Source: Epiperipatus broadwayi (lineage: Eukaryota; Onychophora; Udeonychophora; Euonychophora; Peripatidae). Taken from it: DNA of 64,000 nt. Made by a program: the position numbers and the translations under genes. The notes beneath the pieces are model-generated. The model saw only the letters and a list, made by a program, of their open reading frames with translations. It was not told the DNA's origin and did not search any database. The stretch is from contig JAQFVV010000186.1 of assembly GCA_028023455.1 (NCBI GenBank), positions 746,001 to 810,000 on the forward strand. The letters are read 5' to 3'. Positions 12,130 through 23,869 of this stretch are shown here, in pieces. Numbering within the stretch: the first letter of the stretch is position 1; each line of letters begins with the position of its first letter.

Positions 12130-13350
12130 ATAATAGAAGAGAAGCATGCTTTGCATTGTCTCAGAAATGGCAGTTACAACTCATTTGCATAAATTTCCAT
12201 TTCTACAATGCAGTTATAACAACAGCAGCTATGAGTGTGAGAGCAAGTAGTCTCTTGAAAACGCTAAGTTCTATAATTTAATAGTTTTATATTTTAGTAA
12301 AATTTTGCTTTTAAACATATATTTTCTAGCTTCATTATCTGTGCATACAGCACACATATATATTTGTTTTTTCAATTTAATGAGAAATCTACTTGGCATG
12401 TTTGCCAGACTGTATGACATATGCCATTTTTAGACATTTTATCTTTTCTACCATTGTGGTATAGAATAAGATCTTTACAAATGACTTCCTAAAATACCAT
12501 CTTTGTCCAGTTGAAATTCTGTTTCAAATTCGTTTCAAACCTGGCACATGATTTTATGAAATTTGATAGTTTTGATACCCTATCAATGTATGGCCAACCA
12601 TTAGGAAAGTTTCATTTGAGAATGCTCTGTAGAATTGTAAAAATATAATGGCAAGATCATACGAGTAATTAATATATTCTTCAACTTTCTGGATATGATA
12701 TTATATAGTCCACCATTGTAAAATCACAACTCCATTGGATTGGATATATGAAACAAGTAAACAGCATAAGACTTATTAGGTATTCTATGGTGAACTTTAA
12801 CATGGTTTTTGTGGGAGAGATAGACCTTGTTTATGTTATAAGAATAATTTTAAAGACATTTTAAAAAAGTGTAGTACTTATTGTTTCCATTGAGAAATAT
12901 TCCAGAGAATAGAATACATTGAAGGCCTTTGTCTATTTCAGAAAGAAAAGTTTTCTGCTGAAGTCAAATGGTAATGTCATAAAATTTAAATTAGCAGATC
13001 CAGCATTATTCTATAGTTGGTCATGTGTGATTTCACAGATGATTTTTAAAATACTCACTTAAAATGATCATACTCATTTGTGAATGAATTTTGCCAGATG
13101 TTGAAATCTGTTATATTATTAAATTTTACATTGAATTTATATATAAATAATTACACACGATGTAATAATTGTATAATTATTTTCAGCTTGCAATTTGCCT
13201 TTCAAATAACAGACTTAACTAATTCAGATATATTGATAGATAAATAAAAGTTTACCTGTCATTAGAAATGTAAAAACGTTTATCATTTGGAAAGCTCTCT
13301 TCTTCTCTGTTTCTCTTTGGAGAACAGGATTTTGAAGCAATCATTGACTG
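12130..13350. other. non-coding stretch, nothing recognised
   Basis: AT-rich with short open frames lacking family similarity. The minus-strand reading around 12400-12640 has moderately long frames, but I cannot assign them. Confidence 0.45.
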
Positions 13351-13365
13351 CAATAAGTTATTTAA

Positions 13366-13865
13366 TTGTATTTATATATTGGACTATTTCCATTATCTAA
13401 TATGAGTATTGACTATTTTTAAAAAAATTTAACTTTATTTAAATATTACCAAATTCATTAAACTATTAGTAATAGCACACAGATTAGGATATGCACAATG
13501 TATTGAGAGGTATTATTCTGCCCTCATATTCAGGGGTTTATGGCCTGATCGGTGACAATATCAGCATGGAAATTGAATCTGGACCCTTAGACTCTTAGTT
13601 GGTTAGAAAATTACCTTAAAATTCAAGAATCTAAAGGTCCAGATTCGATTCCCATGCTAGTACAGTTTACTGGTCAGGCCAGCAACACCTAAAGAAGAGG
13701 GGAGAATAATAAATACACCTTGAAATGTTGTGCACATACTTACCTGTTGGGATATGCTATTACTAACAGTTGAATTTTTTTGAAATATTTAAATAAAGTT
13801 AAATTTTTTTAAATACATTCAATACTTATATTAGATGATGAAAAAAGTCCAACATATAAATACAA
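13366..13865. repeat. 500-bp foldback with tRNA-like B box in both arms
   Basis: The arms (about 13366-13600 and 13625-13865) are inverted copies: TTGTATTTATATATTGGACT at the outer left end pairs with the outer right end, and GTAATAGCA, ATTATTCTGCCCTC and GGCCTGATC also pair. The inner right part reads AGTTGGTTAGAAAATTACC, then GGTCCAGATTCGATTCCCAT, which resembles tRNA A and B boxes. The B-box block is repeated inverted in the left arm. Confidence 0.75.
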
Positions 13866-14669
13866 CTAAAATACCATCATTGCATACCATCAGGAAAATA
13901 CTAGATTATTTAATGGCTGTTTTATATTTTTTTTAAATATAATATTAGAATGACAAGTATTTAAAAATATAAATGTTTTACTTTAAAAAAAAAATTATAC
14001 ATGGAAAAATAAATAAATGGAAAAATTAAGAGAACAAACCAACATGTTTTTTACTAAGATGATAATTAGTAATAAATTGAAAGGTTGCTAGTCTTTCACA
14101 TGTGCCTACTATTGTTTCTCAGACAGACAATCAGATGTTAAACAGTGGTCTGAAGAGCGATCAGGCCTTGACACATGACAGAGATTTTGATAAGAAAAGG
14201 ATGATACCACCCTTCTCTTTACTTAACTTTTTATTACTAATTTAATAACAACATGTGATTTAGATAAATATTATTTACAAGATGATAATTATAAAGTTGT
14301 AAAACCAATAAACAGAGTATAATGAAAAATTGCATAGTAAAAATCATTTCTTTTAGGGAAAATATTAATTAAGATTAGCATTACTGTCTTTAAAAATTTC
14401 AATTTAGGTTAAGTATTTTTAAAGCATTATACTTTTTATTATGAAAAACAAATTTATGTCTTACAAATTACATGCTCTATAGATTATGGTTGTTAATATT
14501 TGTATCTTGTAGCCTGTAGAAAATTAAAGCTTTTTAAAAAACTGCATAAGATTAGCTATATCTTGCAAATTTTTTTATCTCTAAAGTTCTCATTAGTGAT
14601 TGACTTGAACTATCAAGTCAAAGCATTTGGCATAATTTTTCTCAGTACAAAAATATTGCTTTTGATGTA

Positions 14670-15611
14670 CACCTGGGTCTCGTTTTACGCGATAGATAGG
14701 CTCCTCAGAAAACACGTGCAAACAAAATCGTGCAAAAATAGACATAACTTATCTTGAAAAAGGGGGAATATGGACTATGATTTTTCAAAAATCGCATAAA
14801 AGCAAAGCACCAACATAAAATTACTTTAAAATTCGTGCAAAAAAAATAATAAGGAAATAAAATATGACTAATAAAAAATTTCAAATTTGAAAAAAATTGA
14901 TACAAGACAAACTTTTTTAAATTATAATATTTAATTTTATTCAAAATAATATATTTTTATGCATAATTTACAGTACAGTAATTTACACTTTTTTATACAC
15001 GTTTTAATTATTATTGCTATTTGCCGATAAACAGGTTCGTTTGCAAACTGGTAAAAAATCAGATTCTTCACAAGAGGAAATACAACTAGCACCAACTTCA
15101 CATCACATTAATTTCAGGTCACCTTAAGTAATTTTTAAATTGTTAATTACAATTAAAAATCAGATTTTAATTTTTAATTGTCAAATTTAATTGTGCCCAC
15201 TGTTATTACTCACCTTTTAAAAATAAACTTGCAGACACTAAATGATTAATAATTGATTACTTTCTTTTTTAAAAAGCAAAAACAGAATGATTTAAAATTC
15301 AAAATTAACACACACAATGTTTGAACAAAATTACATTATAATCTTGTAAAATTTAATGTGTGTATACTGGAAATCATGATTTTAATTTCATTATTGCATA
15401 AAATCTTACTATTATAAAGCACTGAAAATATTGAAATTACTAAGATGAAAGTTGAATTCCAATAATGTGCTATTACTTTCAATATTACGTAAGTGCGCTA
15501 AATTTATTATTTAAAGTAATAGCGCATTATAGGAGTTCGACTTCCGAAGAAACATGAATCGCGTAACTTCAAAATCGCGTTAAATAATCCGCGTAAAACG
15601 AGACCCAGGTG
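14670..15611. mobile_element. 942-bp non-autonomous pogo/mariner-like DNA transposon
   Basis: A perfect 22-bp terminal inverted repeat begins CACCTGGGTCTCGTTTTACG (14670-14691) and is mirrored at 15590-15611. TA lies immediately outside both ends, the Tc1/mariner/pogo target duplication. Subterminal GCG-containing motifs recur on the right (ATCGCGTAAC, ATCGCGTTAAAT, CCGCGTAAAA). The end sequence resembles Tigger/pogo termini by eye. The interior is AT-rich and encodes no recognisable transposase, so mobilisation would have to be in trans. Confidence 0.8.
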
Positions 15612-15969
15612 TATTAACATTTGACTTCATTCCTTTAAATTGATTGATATAATTTAAAGCATGATGTAAAAATTTAAAATCTATGAGTTTAAATATTATA
15701 AAAATAATAGAATTATCATTGTAAATATTGGTTCAATGCTAAGTCTACTTAATTTATTTTGTATCTCTTTCTTAATTATGTGGTCCAAGGTGATAGTATC
15801 TATGTATAAACCAGAGACAATATTTCCACTCTCATGCAGCTTGAATTGCTTAAAGGCTTACTGCAGAAAAATGAGAACTAACCTATTCACAAGACTGGCC
15901 CAGCACCTATACAACCAGACTAAAAAAGACAGTGAACACTCATCAATATTTTTGAATTATGAGCTACAG

Positions 15970-16083
15970 TGAGATCACAACTTCAACATCTCTAGGGCTA
16001 ACATAATTTGCTCTGAGAGAGATGACAGAGAAGAGAAAGGTGGAGGTGTGATTTATAGCCAAAGATATGTGTACTGTAAATAA
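15970..16083 (+). pseudogene. possible LINE endonuclease fragment (GGGV motif)
   Basis: The plus-strand frame ending at TAA 16081 reads DHNFNISRANIICSERDD followed by REEKGGGVIYSQRY. In AP-type endonucleases of several LINE clades a 'R.DR....GGGV.IY' segment is common. The frame opens after a TGA, and no other endonuclease motif could be joined to it. Placement next to the hAT left end may be coincidental. This is a weak call. Confidence 0.35.
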
Positions 16084-16148
16084 AAAAGAAACTAACATGT
16101 CTCTAAAAATGGCATCAATAATTTCCTATATAGTTATTAGAATGTAAA

Positions 16149-19100
16149 CAGAGACAGATTAAGTGGTAAGCAGACTAAGCAGCTATGTAGGGTCCCAAAA
16201 TACTAAGGATTTCTGAGGTCTTAAAATGTTTTTTCATTAGGATTCAAGAAAAATTATGTTTTTTTTTTTTTTTTGTATACAATCAACCCTCCTTCCTATA
16301 ATGCAGTATTATTTAAGCTTTTGAAGGAAAATTATTTGAGTTTTGGCAAGATTCTAACTTTCAACTGGACATCAGGGAATGAAACTAGTATAGCATAAAT
16401 AGGCCCAAATTAAGTATATATATATTAATTACACAAAAAATTCAACCTCTCCCAAAATAACAATTTGATTTTAATTTAAATACTCTGCTTTTGAAAAAAT
16501 TATTGTAAATAAATTTTGCTGCTTTTCTGAAACTGATTTATCTCCAGTAAAATGGTATATTCCTAACCTCATATACGTTTCACCTATTTTTCCCCATAGC
16601 TTCTGTGCCGGATTTAAACCCTCTATGAGTAAATGTATATAAGTGTCAATAGTTATATATATATCATCACATAGATATATGTGAATAAACAGCTGCACTA
16701 TCATAGGTTTATATATATATTACAGCATGTATACTCTATTTAAAATCAAATCTTTTAAATTATACATTTTATTTTGTTAAATGAGCCAATTTGTTATTTT
16801 ATATTAAAAATCGCATGTATATGTGTAAAGTTCACATATCACCAAGATACATATATAATGAAATATTATTTAAAAGTTTCGAATAATTCTTAATTTTAAA
16901 TTAAAATAGTTATAAACAAAAATGACGCCACTACACACCGGTGTCAATATAGTGTGAGAGCAAAGTTTTAAATCTTATTTTTGCAATAATATTTTTCTAA
17001 AATGTATTTTACAGTAAACAAAATCAACTGAGGTGAAACAATTACCAAGTCTTTGGGGGAACTGAGATGGTCCAAGTTAAATTAAAAATATCAGGTTTAA
17101 AATTTTAACAAAAGTTTAGATCAATTTTCTTTACAGCATTATCATTAAAAATATATATTTTTAGTAGGCATTGTTTGCAAGGCTAAAAACTTTTAAACTA
17201 TTTTACAAAAAAAAAAAAAACTTTTTCTTCACAGTAAAAAAATGAAGAGACATCAAATTGGGGCAGAAAAGTAAAAAAAAGTTAAAAAAAAAAACCCGAA
17301 AATTTCTGAAAGCCAAAGAAATTCATTGCATAAATTTTTAAAAGTTAATACAGAGACAGAGTTGCTATCAAAATTTATGTCTCAGATAATTCAGAATTGC
17401 CTATGTTTGAAACTTCTAAAAAAGAGAAAGAACAAGTTGAGAATCAAGAGGTTGAAATTGCTACTAAAAAAAAAGGAATTGCAAAAATGCAGAAGGTAGA
17501 GATAGTCCAGGAAGATGCTTCAATATAGACATCGAATTAATAAATGATATAGCTTTATGGCCAATAATATTAACAGATGCTTTTATTGATCATATTCTTA
17601 ATAACAAACCAAAAAATATCATGAATATAGAGAATTTAAAATTAGTGTATAAAGACAGAGATGAAGTGTAGTACAGAGGACTTTCAAATGGAATTATGGA
17701 AAAGAGAAATTGGCTGATATTTTCAGAAACAAGCAAAAGTGTTTACTGCTATTCTTGCAAACTCTTTTCAACAATAAAGTCTAAATTAATAATTTGTTTA
17801 CAAATTGGAGTTCAATAACTGTCATTTTATTGGACCATGAAGTATCAAAAGAACATATGTCACCATGTATACTATATATAAAAGAGTAACAAAATTCAAT
17901 AGAATTGATACTCAAGTATTACAAGAAAAGGAAAAAGAAGAATGTTACTGGAGAAAAATGTTGAAAAGAATTGTATCAACAATAAAATTGTTGAGTCACT
18001 TAGGATTAGGATTTAGGAGTCACAATGAAAGCAAATATTCCAATAGGAAAGGAAATTATTTAACCTGCTTGGAATATCTAAGTGAATACAATGAGTTTTT
18101 AAAGTTACATCTACAAAAATATGCCATGGATGAAGAAATGTAAACTATTTATCTCATATTTGTGATGAAATTCTAGGTCTTATTGGAAATCAAGTAACAA
18201 CATATCGATCAAGTAACTTCTGTGATATGTTTCATCCTGTGGTAATATAATGAAAAGATTTTGTGGAATTCATTTCCATAGATAAACACATGTTTTCATA
18301 TTTGGAACAAGAAGTTTTGCAAACGTTAATAAAATTAGGAGTAAATATTAAAAACTGTCAAGGAAAATCATTTGATAATGCTTCTAATATGTCAGTCAGG
18401 AAAGTACTCAGGTTTGCAATAATGATTAAAGAACTTAGCCCAAGTGTGGTTTTTTTACCATGTGCTAATCATTCCTTAAATTTAATTGGAAATTTCATTG
18501 CAGAAAGTTGTAGTGCTGGAATTGAGTATTTTATGTTTGTGCAGAATTTATTCACATTTTTTTTCTGCATCAACTCATCATCGGAAAATTTTAACCAGAA
18601 ATCTAGAAATGTGTAAACATTCCTTCACAGTCAAGAGTTTCTAATACAAGATAATCAGTAAGAGCAGATGCTGTATTAGCTATATTTCACCCATATAAAA
18701 GAGGCTTTAACTGAAATTTGTAATTTAGAAGAAGAAAAAGTTACCATAGTAGAGGTGACTTCACTTCTGAAAAAAATGGACAGACATGAAACCGCCCTAA
18801 TGACAGTGATTTGGAATCTTATTTTACAAAGAATAAATTGGTACTAGTGAATCACTGCAATCAGTGAAGTGTGAACTATTGAAAGGATCTACCCTACTGA
18901 AGTCATTCAAAAATTTTATCAATAATTTCAGAGAAGAATTTGAAAAAGAGGCAACTGATTTATCAGGGCTATTATTTAATGTGGAAGATAGACAAACTCG
19001 CAGACAACAAAACAGAAAAAAGTTTTTTGATAAAAATAATAAAGTTGGACATGAATTTACAATAAGAGAAAATTTCATAGTCAATTCAATTTACTTCATT

Positions 19101-19742
19101 TGTGATAACACCAAGGCAGAACTATCTTGAGGAACTCAAAGAACTCAGACTTATGAAGTTGTTGTAGAGCTTTTTCGAATATTTTGTGATTGGAATTTAT
19201 CAATAGAAGAAAAAAAGAACAAGATAAAAAAGTTTAAGGATCTTTACAAAAATGACATTGATGTTTGTAATTTTGAAGATGAATTTGACCATTTTTTAAT
19301 ATTTCTAAAAGAAAATGACACCATAAAAACCACACCAGACATATATTGAGCTGCAAAAGAAATGTCTTACACATTTCCGAATGTTGAAATATTGTTGAAA
19401 TTTTTTTTAACAATTCCTTTATCCAATCCATCAGGAGAAAGATCGTTTTCTTTTTTAAAGCGTGCTAAGGAGTACTATGGGACAAGAAAGATTAAATAAT
19501 ATGGCCATTCTCTATACAGAACAGGAAGTTTTAAGCCGAATTGACACTCAAAAATAATTGACGAATTTGCAAGAAATAAAGTAAGATGGAAATTCATTTT
19601 AAAAATGTTTTTTAATAAATTCATTTAATGTGTTTTTTGTTAATAACTTAATGAAAGTTTTCTTGAAATTTTTTTTTCTAACTTAAGTTTGAGGGCTCCG
19701 AAATTTTTAAACTTAGGGCCCCCATTTGGCTTGATCCTGCTG
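16149..19742 (+). mobile_element. decayed autonomous hAT transposon (ZMYM-transposase type)
   Basis: The element starts CAGAGACAGATTAAGT at 16149 and ends with the inverted partner whose reverse complement starts CAGCAGGATCAAGCC at 19742. Both subtermini carry AGGGTCCC / AGGGCCCC blocks. Its size (3.6 kb) and the enclosed transposase pseudogene fit a full-length hAT. Flanking octamers (AATGTAAA and TGAAAGTA) do not match, so the target duplication has decayed or the ends are slightly off. Confidence 0.7.
17242..19590 (+). pseudogene. hAT transposase pseudogene, ZMYM1-like
   Basis: The start reads MKRHQIGAEK then a stop, as in zinc-finger-MYM-type hAT transposases. Conserved pieces follow in order in shifting frames: RNWLIFSETSKSVYCYSCKL near 17705 (the zinc-binding N-terminal domain), EEKEKEECYWRKMLKRI-like sequence near 17920 with GNYLTCLEYLSEYNEFL after it, KNCQGKSFDNASNMS near 18350, and FLPCANHSLNLIGNF near 18455 (catalytic-domain H/N-rich block). 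At the C-terminus, near 19380-19480, FPNVEILLKFFLTIPLSNPS is followed by GERSFSFLKRA, the hAT dimerisation signature. At least five stops or frameshifts make it inactive. It lies centrally within the TIR-bounded element at 16149-19742. Confidence 0.85.
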
Positions 19743-19749
19743 TGAAAGT

Positions 19750-21050
19750 AAATTAATTTCTAAAATTCAATTTTGTGCTAATTCGATTTATGATATACAA
19801 AACAACTTTAAAATGAGAATTTAACAAACTTTAATTAGATAATTCTATAACTACGTTACGTTTTAATAGTTGAATAAATAAATATTTGTAACATCAGAAA
19901 AAACCTGCTCTGCTGTTAACTGTATAAACATTTACTAAATCATTATAATTAATCGTGTAACTTAATAATCTTCTGCATTTATTTTATTATTTTTTGGATG
20001 TCTTTATACTGGTAGATTAAATCAAATAGATATTTCAAAAACAGATAATTAGAAGATTTTGTAAAATAGCTGTTTAGGAATGTTCAAATATTGAAGAAGT
20101 AATTATAAAAGGTAAATTAGCTTAACTTAGCATGATGTTAAGATATTCTGATTAGAGCATCTAGTTGTCAGTCTTATAAAAATGTTAAAAGTTTTTTTGG
20201 TCACTAACAAACATTTTCTTTTTTAGCCAAGTAATCTGGTAATAGACTTTTGATTAATTGATATGGACCACAAGAGTGTCAGTGCAATAATTGTAAAAAA
20301 AATGTTTTGCTATTAATAGAGCAAATGTCATACTTCCATGGTTTATGACTCTATAGATCCCATTACTCTAATTTTAATTTGATATTTTTGCATCACCATC
20401 ATATATTTAATTAAGAATTTATTTTAATTTACACTATACTAGACAATAAAGAATTTTAAAGTAAAATAATTAGCCAAGACTAAAAATATGTTCACTTAAG
20501 TTTTTTCTCTGTGAAGAATTAATTATGTAGATGTATAGCTGCTCAAAAAAAGATCAATATGGCATTTAAAACTGGCATTAAAAATGTGCTTTAACTCTGT
20601 GAAGGTTACAGCTAATCTGAGAGATACAAACTCTTTTTTTAAGTATTGTTACATATATCAAGTGCATTGATTAAAAGTCCTGATTAACTTTGCATTTGTA
20701 CATGAATAATATTAAGCTATAATACTTAAGACACAAGAGGGTTAACATGTTTTGTAAATGATATTCGATAGTAAATTGTATCTGAGAGGCACAGTGATCT
20801 TCAAAATCAAGGTTTGCATAGATGTGAAAAGTATTTATGCCTATATGACTATTAAAAATATTTTGCATAACCAATTAAAAAGATTATGATTAATTAATAT
20901 TAAAGACATTTATATGGTTGTATTTTTAAGCAATATCCATTTTTTTCCATACTTGAAAAAAATATTCTTTACATTTTTATATTTGTTGTTTAAGATTAAA
21001 CCTCAGGTTATGTGTTTTTTTTTATGAATTTATATGCACTCACTCATAAG
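19750..21050. other. AT-rich non-coding stretch
   Basis: No coding similarity or obvious inverted repeat is seen. Confidence 0.5.
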
Positions 21051-21056
21051 CATCAA

Positions 21057-21288
21057 TTTAAAAAGCATAAGCGAACCACTTATTCTTGCAGCATATCATC
21101 ATGTAAGCCAACCTTCCTCACCGTGCTGATTTATGGTTTTAAGCTATTGTGTGCCTAATATATAACTTAATAAATGAATTGTATAAACGTCTTCAGTAAG
21201 TTAAAGCCCTGAATTCAGCATGGTGAGTAAAGGTTAGCTTATGTAACAATAAACTCTAACTGTAAGTAGTCTATTTATGCTTTTTAAA
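21057..21288. repeat. imperfect inverted repeat, ~80-bp arms
   Basis: TTTAAAAAGCATAAGCGAAC at the left pairs with the right end (GCTTTTTAAA). GTAAGCCAACCTTCCTCACC pairs with GGTGAGTAAAGGTTAGCTTA. It has the form of a small MITE-like element without clear ends. Confidence 0.6.
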
Positions 21289-21679
21289 CTGATATTTATT
21301 GATAAGTACATAAAAATTGATAAAAAGCACACAACTAGAGTTTATTCCCTTTTCTATATTACATACATAGTCAAGCACTATATAAATGCACTATTTATTA
21401 CAGTAATTGCAAGACTGTAACTGAAAATAAATCCAAAAATTATGTATTTTATTACATAAATATTATAAATGTAAATTTGCAATGCTTATAATTTTTTTTT
21501 GACATTTCCCATAATAATGACCTACACTGTAATGTTTTTTGACTGCAACTTCTGCAGAATTTAAGCAACTTGTTTATATATGTAGAGTGTTGTTTTCTTT
21601 TTGTATTATTTTTGTTAACTCTTAATTTTTTTCTTATTTGTATATTTTGTCATGTATTAAAAAACTATATAAACATTGT

Positions 21680-21752
21680 AATAGTCAAAATAAGAGTCAT
21701 AGATCACATGACTCGATTTTTTTAAGCTTGTAAGATATAAACAATGAGCATT
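21680..21752 (+). repeat. 73-bp direct repeat, left copy
   Basis: AATAGTCAAAATAAGAGTCA through ATGAGCATT is repeated at 22234-22306 in the same orientation with only a handful of substitutions. The two copies bracket the repeat A insertion between them. Confidence 0.85.
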
Positions 21753-21854
21753 GCCAACTGCTCAACAAGCTTTGTGATAAATGCTTAGCCAGAGAAAGCA
21801 TTTAAAATATCTCTGTCAGGAAAACCCCCCCTCTGACCATGGTTTTGTGCTTTG

Positions 21855-22195
21855 GCACTCCTCAGGTGACTTGAACACAGGCTTTCAAGCTCCCTTTAGC
21901 TATTTGCTCTACACTATACAACTGATAAACATGTCCACACACATGCAAAAAGGTAAACAATCTCCAATATAAGCATTTCATGCTGAATCAGCACTCATCA
22001 ATTGGTCCAGATCATCATTTCCATCACATATGTATATATAATCAGTACTTGGTTTATATTAAGATGGCAAATCTTCAAACTTTATTGGATAAGTCACATA
22101 TATCAATTGTATGAGATAGAGTGGATAGCTGAAGGAAACTTGAAAGTCTGTATTCAAATCCCTATATTGTAAAACTTTATAAATAATATTTTCCA
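21855..22195. repeat. repeat A copy with head blocks at both ends
   Basis: It opens with the inverted head block (TTGAACACAGGCTTTCAAGC), runs through the shared middle (AATCAGCACTCATCAATTGG, AATCAGTACTTGGTTTATAT) and closes with the head in the other orientation (GAAAGTCTGTATTCAAATCC). The result is a short-armed inverted structure. Confidence 0.75.
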
Positions 22196-22233
22196 AATCA
22201 AGATCTTTTATTTAAACCAATTCAACAAAAGTC

Positions 22234-22306
22234 AATAGTCAAAATAAGAGTCATAGATCACATGACCCAATTCTCTTAAGCTTGTAAGATATAAAAAATG
22301 AGCATT
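22234..22306 (+). repeat. 73-bp direct repeat, right copy
   Basis: The partner of 21680-21752, separated from it by about 480 bp containing repeat A. Confidence 0.85.
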
Positions 22307-22309
22307 ATA

Positions 22310-23750
22310 ATAAGTTTAATTGAAAGTATATTAATCAGTACATGGATAAGTGTTTTGGAATAAAGTTCATTTTTTTAGCCTACAAACAGAAACCTTCTCA
22401 ACATGATAAAATGCTGAAAGTTTAGACTTGAATTTAAAATATAGGGTAGATTTTTGACGTACAATACTATTATTTAAATAAAACAGAAGTAACTACAATC
22501 CTCTGAATTATGGTTTAGCCAAAAACTACAAAACATAGAATGATATTAATGAATAATATACCACTCTAGTTTAATAAATGATTAATAAAAATTATTAATA
22601 TAGAATGATACTAATCTATCTTTTTGCTCTGTTGTTATATAAGCTTAGTTTTTTTTGACAGTTTTAAATTATAGAGTGAATTTTGTCTATTGTTTTAACT
22701 TATGTACAGATTAAATAATCTGAAATCACCATGGAAACATTAGAGGATACAGATTGAGTCTGATGTTTAACAATCTCTAAATATCAAATTGAAAATCAGT
22801 TGAATAAATGTAATAATAAATATTCATAACATTGCAGATTAGTAAATCTAAATGGAAGAAACAATCACACACTGAGTTAAGCAAATAACAAAAATTATGA
22901 AAAGATAGAATAACTCAGTGAGAGGTAATTACTTTCCTTTTATTTACTAATATAGAAAATTATGATTATTTATTATTAATACTATTTAAATATTTCCATA
23001 GAAAATATACATATATACAGAAATTTATGCCAGGATATTTTGCACTGCAAAGCCAACCCTTTCAATACTCTCACCCCAAATATTGTCAACTTCAATTTTT
23101 AGTTTTGTAGAAAAAAATAAAATGCACAAAATGATTTATCTTTAAAAGATAACTATTTATTCTAATTTAGCTCTAGATATTAGCATTATTCAAATTTACA
23201 TTAGGACGCAAAGATGTAGTGGATTAAATAATTTGTTTTTGAAAAGCATTGTGAGACTGAGTTATGCGATATTTTAAAGTGTTCTTTTTCATAAAACAAC
23301 TAATTTGTATAAAAGTATAATCTGATAGTCAGTAATACATTTTATTGAGGTAAACCCCGTGTTATTGTGCAATTTCCCATCTCTACACATATGTATCAAT
23401 GTGGTGTAGTAAATTTACTTACATACAATTTACTGCATACATTTTGTTTTCCAAGTACAAAATTTATTACTTTATAATAATGCAATTCATATTAAGCTTT
23501 TGAAAATTAATATTAACATTTTATATAAGTCACAGACAATAATAATTCATTAACACGGTCTTGCGAACATGTGTTAAGCAGAAATAAGAATAAACAGATT
23601 ATTCAGTTTTAAAACAAAAAAAGTTTGTCATAAAAAAATTATTTTTTTAGTTGCAAGACTTTGAGGGGGGGGGGCAATTTGGCAGACATTTATTTTATAG
23701 TATTCAAGCAGACGAAAAAGTTAAAAAATACTCTTAAATATAAAGATGAA
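22310..23750. other. AT-rich non-coding stretch
   Basis: No coding similarity is seen. It includes a G10 run at 23665-23674. Confidence 0.45.
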
Positions 23751-23765
23751 TATCACATAGCATTT

Positions 23766-23849
23766 TTCTTTTTTTTATATGTCAAAGCCAACCCGGGTCC
23801 AGTTGCTTGGAAGGCAGCTATGCTAACCGCTAGGCCACCAACTCTTGTC
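23766..23849 (-). mobile_element. tRNA-Gly-like SINE, family S, minus strand
   Basis: An 84-bp insertion is flanked by the perfect 14-bp target duplication ATCACATAGCATTT (23752-23765 and 23850-23863). Read on the minus strand it begins GAGTTGGTGGCCTAGCGGTT (A box) and has AGCTGCCTTCCAAGC, an anticodon arm with TCC as in tRNA-Gly, then GGACCCGGGTT. It jumps to the family tail (TTTGACATAT, A8). It lacks the 3' half of the B box, so it is a retroposed and internally shortened copy, not a working tRNA gene. Confidence 0.85.
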
Positions 23850-23869
23850 ATCACATAGCATTTAGTTCT

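Noticed and set aside
16141-19750. 8-bp target duplication for the first hAT
   Set aside because: AATGTAAA and TGAAAGTA do not match well enough to claim.
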